From positions 4,712,001 through 4,776,000 of the forward strand of contig JBBMOL010000023.1 in the NCBI GenBank assembly GCA_037954665.1: a stretch of DNA of 64,000 nucleotides. The letters run 5' to 3'. The position numbers and the translations under genes were made by a program. Every line of letters begins with the position of its first letter. Positions within the stretch are counted from its first letter, which is position 1. The notes under the pieces are model-generated. The model was not told the origin of the DNA and made no database searches. It saw only the letters and a list, made by a program, of their open reading frames with translations. Positions 60,801-64,000 of the stretch are shown here, one piece after another. The DNA is from Laguncularia racemosa (Eukaryota > Streptophyta > Magnoliopsida > Myrtales > Combretaceae).

Positions 60801-63800
60801 CTTACTCATCAAATAGTACAAAGGATCAATGCAGTTACATTGTTATCCTACTAGTCATATCCGCCACTTTCTCATCCCACTACTGCTAACTACAGACATG
60901 TTTACATATATACCTTCCATTCTCCTTACATGTTTATCCTATCCTGAACCACCCACTACTGCACTCCTCCTTGTTAGCTAGACGTTTGACCCTTACTGCA
61001 CACGACTTCCCCTTCCCCTAACTGCTGGAGCACAATGCTGGTACACGCGTGCAAATGGGGTAACCGCCTGCTGATCTGTATCAAGGTGCTTCTTTTAAGA
61101 GGAGTCAACGTAGAATTATAGCTTGTGTTTGCGAGATGTGGATATTTTGGTTTGCTTTCAGAGTTGGAATAATGGTAGGTGATATGTATTTCATATAGAT
61201 GGATTAGTGATCATTGGCCATGGTTCTAAGCAGTATGGTAGAGGATAGGTAACATGTACAAGTAATCTTTTCGAGCATAGTGTTTGGATTTGGTTTTTTA
61301 TTGTCGAGGATTTCTGCATAGGGTTGGGGATTAGGTGACTTTTCCATGGTTAAACTAATTATAGACGAAGAATAATTGATTTGTATTACTCCTGGATCTT
61401 TATCTTTTGTTATAGAGAGAATAAAAGGGAGGGCATATTAAAAGTACCAAATATTTTGTAGATAATTGAAGATACACTGCCAAGCGTTGTAAAGATAATA
61501 AAATCATTCTATAACTATATTCAAACCGTTATAACACTATAGTTACATCCAAAAAAAAATTGAAATATTCTTAAGATGCTAACTGTTTCAATTTTTTTAG
61601 GGTCGACACGCTTTGGTCTATGCTATGCATACTCCGGAAGAGTCCTGGGAATGGGTGGATCTCAAAGAGGTATTTTATAGGCCATTTGCTTGTTGATCAT
61701 TCACTGAATAATTTGTATCCTCCACTTGCATCACTAGTTTGATTTCTTTGAGATATGCTTTGCATTATATATGTGGCATGCTTGGCTTGTGAAGTAAAAT
61801 AAGGAATAAAATGGAGAAGTAACAATATTTAAAACTCCTACCATTGCCTAGAATTCTTTCTGTAGTTATGGTCACTTGGCAACTGCTACTGCTGTTGCTA
61901 TTACTTTGCATCCCAATCCTATAGTAATGCTTTTACTATTACTGCTGTATTTATTACCATTGCAACTGCTATTATTCTTGTTGATCCTACTACTGTTGTC
62001 TATTACTTGTGTATTTATTATCTATGCCTACCTGTTGTAAATTCGTCATCATTGTTCTTTTTCGTTTTTCTGTCTCCATTATTACAATAAAAATTGTGCA
62101 TCTATCTTCTCCAGCTTGAGGCAAGTGCTAGAATATTTAGCATATCTATGAGAGATCTTCAGGATATACCTGACAACTTTATAATTTGGGAGCACATCTA
62201 CAGTTACTTCTCATTATGGAATTTACATATTCAACCTTTGACCATTACATGGTGATGGTGTTTCATGGATTATGCACACATGGGAACCTTATTTGCCTCC
62301 TGTTTTTATTTGATTTTGATGAACTGAATTCACCCCAACGAAAAACCAGTGAACTGGTTTTTGGCTCAAATTTTTGTAATATTTCTCCTACTTCTATACT
62401 ATGTGGTTTGGGGCTTGGTTTATACGCACCTGCACTGTCCTTATAATGGATACTCTAGGAGACACTTTGAGGGAACTTTCATGTTTATATTAACTTTTGC
62501 AAGTGGTAAATTGTGATATGATTCTTTTTCATGTGAGATATTATTGTTTTTAGCCAAGTTAACTCATCTGATATTTTTTCTAATGACTAGATACGTCAAG
62601 CTGTACTTGATAATATTGAGATTCTTTGGGAAAGAAGCTTGTGACTAATTAGAGAGATGGATTTGTGAGTATTTAGGAGCAAGACAGATGGTATTTTTGA
62701 GAAGATCGCCTATGGTACCAGATATGATTCTCTGGACCTTAGTCAATTGAAACAAAATTTTATAGTTTGCCTAAAAATTCTATTCATTTGCATGTCTTAT
62801 GCTGAGATCCTTTTTTTTTTTCCTTTTCCTGTTATGTTCTTATTATGGCCAACAACATTTTCCCAGATGTATCCTCCATATTAGTTTTACATTGAAATTT
62901 GTTTTAAATTAAAATTTTATTTACATGATTGATACCATGTTTTTTGTTGTTAATGCTTAGCTTTTGGAATCGGCAATTTTTGCCTGTGAATTACCTAGTT
63001 GTTAAGGTAACTTATTTAGTATCTGTTAGGTTGTAACATTATATTTTTAAGTTGATGAATATTCTTTTACACAGGTCTCATTGATATTGTGATTGATTAC
63101 AGATATCTCCCGAGGATATTCGATGGGATGGAGAGGATCCAGGCATATCTTATCGAGGAGGCCATGTTGGTCAGGGCTTTGGAAGGTCTTTTGTTCGTAG
63201 TGGTCCAGGACCAGGTTCTGGGAGAGGAAGGGGATCTATGAGGGGTCAATCTAGAAAAGAATTTCTGCCATCACAAAATGGTGTTGCAAAGAAGCTTTTA
63301 GATGACATTGAGATATCAAATACGGAAAAGTTGGTAAAAGAGGTATGGCATTTTACCATGAATATTCCTAACAGGTTTTAATGTTATATGTGTGCTTCAT
63401 AAGCTTGACTTCTTTGGCATGTAACTAGGTTGAGCGTATTTTCGATGCAAGTCATCTGGATCCTGCTGAGCTTGCAAAGACAAAGAAAATGCTGAAAGTG
63501 AGATAAGTGACTTGGTTTTATCTTGCATTTTCTTGTAGTATTAACTCCTTTATTTGGTTGATGAATCTTTGGTGTCACCTATTATGCAGGATCATGAACA
63601 GGCACTTGCAGATGCACTTGCGAGGCTAGGAGATGCATCTGATGGTGAAAGTGGTAATAAATACATAATCCAAGCAAAGTAGTTTGCCACATTTGTATGT
63701 CCACTGCAAGGATAGTAATCCAACAATATTATTTAACTGGAGTTGCTCAATATCCAAATAAAGTAGTTGGATTGTATTGTAATCGGCATGATTAAAGGCT

Positions 63801-63860
63801 CATCTCTCATTCTCAAATCAACTTGTTTCGTTTCCACCCGCAGAATTAGTTGACCTGTAG
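54817..63860 (+). CDS. EML: EMSY-LIKE (EML) protein: ENT and Agenet/Tudor-like chromatin protein
   Basis: Predicted coding exons: 54817-54844, 56158-56360, 56434-56543, 56657-56777, 57146-57361, 61601-61669, 63103-63342, 63429-63497, 63590-63653, 63844-63860. All introns are GT-AG, and the exons sum to 1137 nt, giving 378 residues in one frame. The acidic start ([19 protein letters not shown]) is typical of EML proteins. The ENT domain spans about residues 49-120 ([20 protein letters not shown] ... RRIREWRQ), and the Agenet/Tudor-like domain about 197-260 ([20 protein letters not shown] ... [16 protein letters not shown]). A Gly/Arg-rich stretch ([11 protein letters not shown]) and a C-terminal helical, probably coiled-coil segment (about 325-372) follow. 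In Arabidopsis, EML proteins are nuclear and act in chromatin-linked immunity, flowering and seed development; the Tudor-like fold reads methylated histone tails. The last exon is uncertain: without the final splice, the frame ends at TAG 63680-63682 with a different tail. Intron 5 (4239 bp) holds a LINE remnant. Confidence 0.92.
57362..61600 (+). other. Intron 5 of the EMSY-LIKE gene, enlarged by insertions
   Basis: The 4239 bp intron is bounded by GAG|GTACTT and TTTTTTTAG|GGT. It splits the Agenet/Tudor-like domain between NPIE and GRHALVY. Besides the LINE remnant (58030-60367) it holds a less AT-rich patch at 60500-61080, with a frame on the - strand I do not recognise, which may be another insertion. 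Confidence 0.85.
58030..60367 (+). mobile_element. LINE (non-LTR retrotransposon) remnant inside intron 5, sense orientation
   Basis: Translated across frameshifts, the + strand gives the usual plant LINE reverse transcriptase order. [20 protein letters not shown] lies at 58050-58110, then [20 protein letters not shown] (about 58190-58250), [12 protein letters not shown] (about 58350) and [11 protein letters not shown] (about 58465). These are followed by the region between RT and the C-terminal zf-RVT segment (SMRDRGLVG, about 59197; [20 protein letters not shown], about 59360-59420; [10 protein letters not shown], about 59943-59972). The 5' part with the endonuclease is missing, so the copy is 5' truncated. 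A run of 13 A (60355-60367) may be its 3' tail. Many stops make it non-functional. Confidence 0.82.
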
Positions 63861-64000
63861 ATGTCAGCGCTAGATTGGTTGGCAAAAGCAAATTTAAATC
63901 CGCTCTTTTTTCTTTTTCTTTTTTTTTTCCAATTTTTTGAGAGAATTTTGCATTTTTCTGAACCTTTATAGTATAGATGCGGTGTCCAAATGGGCTACTG
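63861..64000 (+). other. 3' flank of the EMSY-LIKE gene
   Basis: Probable start of the 3' UTR, with a T-rich run at 63905-63930. No polyadenylation signal can be fixed before the window ends. Confidence 0.5.

Noticed and set aside
62590..62645. Possible extra EML exon in intron 6 (frame reading [17 protein letters not shown])
   Set aside because: A splice acceptor is present (CTAG), but the frame ends in a stop within 20 codons. The domain continues directly from exon 6 to exon 7 without it.

Overview
The window is plant nuclear DNA, most likely from a eudicot. It is strongly AT-rich, its one long gene has GT-AG introns, and the recognisable genes belong to plant families. No species can be named from the sequence. 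Gene density is very low: two protein-coding genes are well supported (a DUF761 gene at about 6.8-7.5 kb and a multi-exon EMSY-LIKE gene at 54.8-63.9 kb, both on the + strand). A third, a small secreted-peptide candidate at 19.65-19.92 kb on the - strand, is tentative. Most of the rest is transposon-derived or unassigned AT-rich sequence.

Layout from left to right. 1-6.8 kb is non-coding and holds a 780 bp hAT-type MITE with a perfect 8 bp target duplication (4365-5144). 6.8-7.5 kb holds the DUF761 gene. 9.8-12.15 kb is a decayed Ty1/copia element on the - strand. 13.98-14.63 kb is a CCA-rich tract that flips to GGT-rich on the same strand. A second hAT-type MITE lies at 18007-18498, and the small-peptide candidate follows. 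21275-27032 is a structurally complete Ty3/gypsy element with two LTRs, PBS, PPT and a CTAGG target duplication, but its coding region is destroyed. Next to it is a 1.6 kb foldback element (27225-28822). 31-33 kb carries an old tandem duplication of about 1.1 kb. 34-41.9 kb is unassigned AT-rich DNA with LTR-like stretches and a 214 bp tandem duplication. 41981-45127 is a CACTA element with TIRs and a 3 bp target duplication. 45.8-48.6 kb looks like a Tat/Ogre-type LTR. 48.65-53.2 kb is a decayed Mutator-like transposase gene followed by a decayed plant-mobile-domain gene on the same strand.

The EMSY-LIKE gene has an ENT domain and an Agenet/Tudor-like domain in ten predicted coding exons that join in frame to 378 residues. 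Its 4.2 kb fifth intron contains a sense-oriented LINE remnant. Its promoter has a TATA box and a G-box, and its leader contains two short upstream ORFs.

The genes are unrelated to each other and form no pathway. The window is a record of repeated insertion by LTR elements, LINE, hAT, CACTA, MULE and a foldback element around sparse genes. I found no convincing new biological system. The observations most worth a second look are the 1.6 kb foldback hairpin, the transposase plus plant-mobile-domain pair, the CLE-like peptide candidate, the strand-switching trinucleotide tract, and the consistent C-to-T type decay of the gypsy element.
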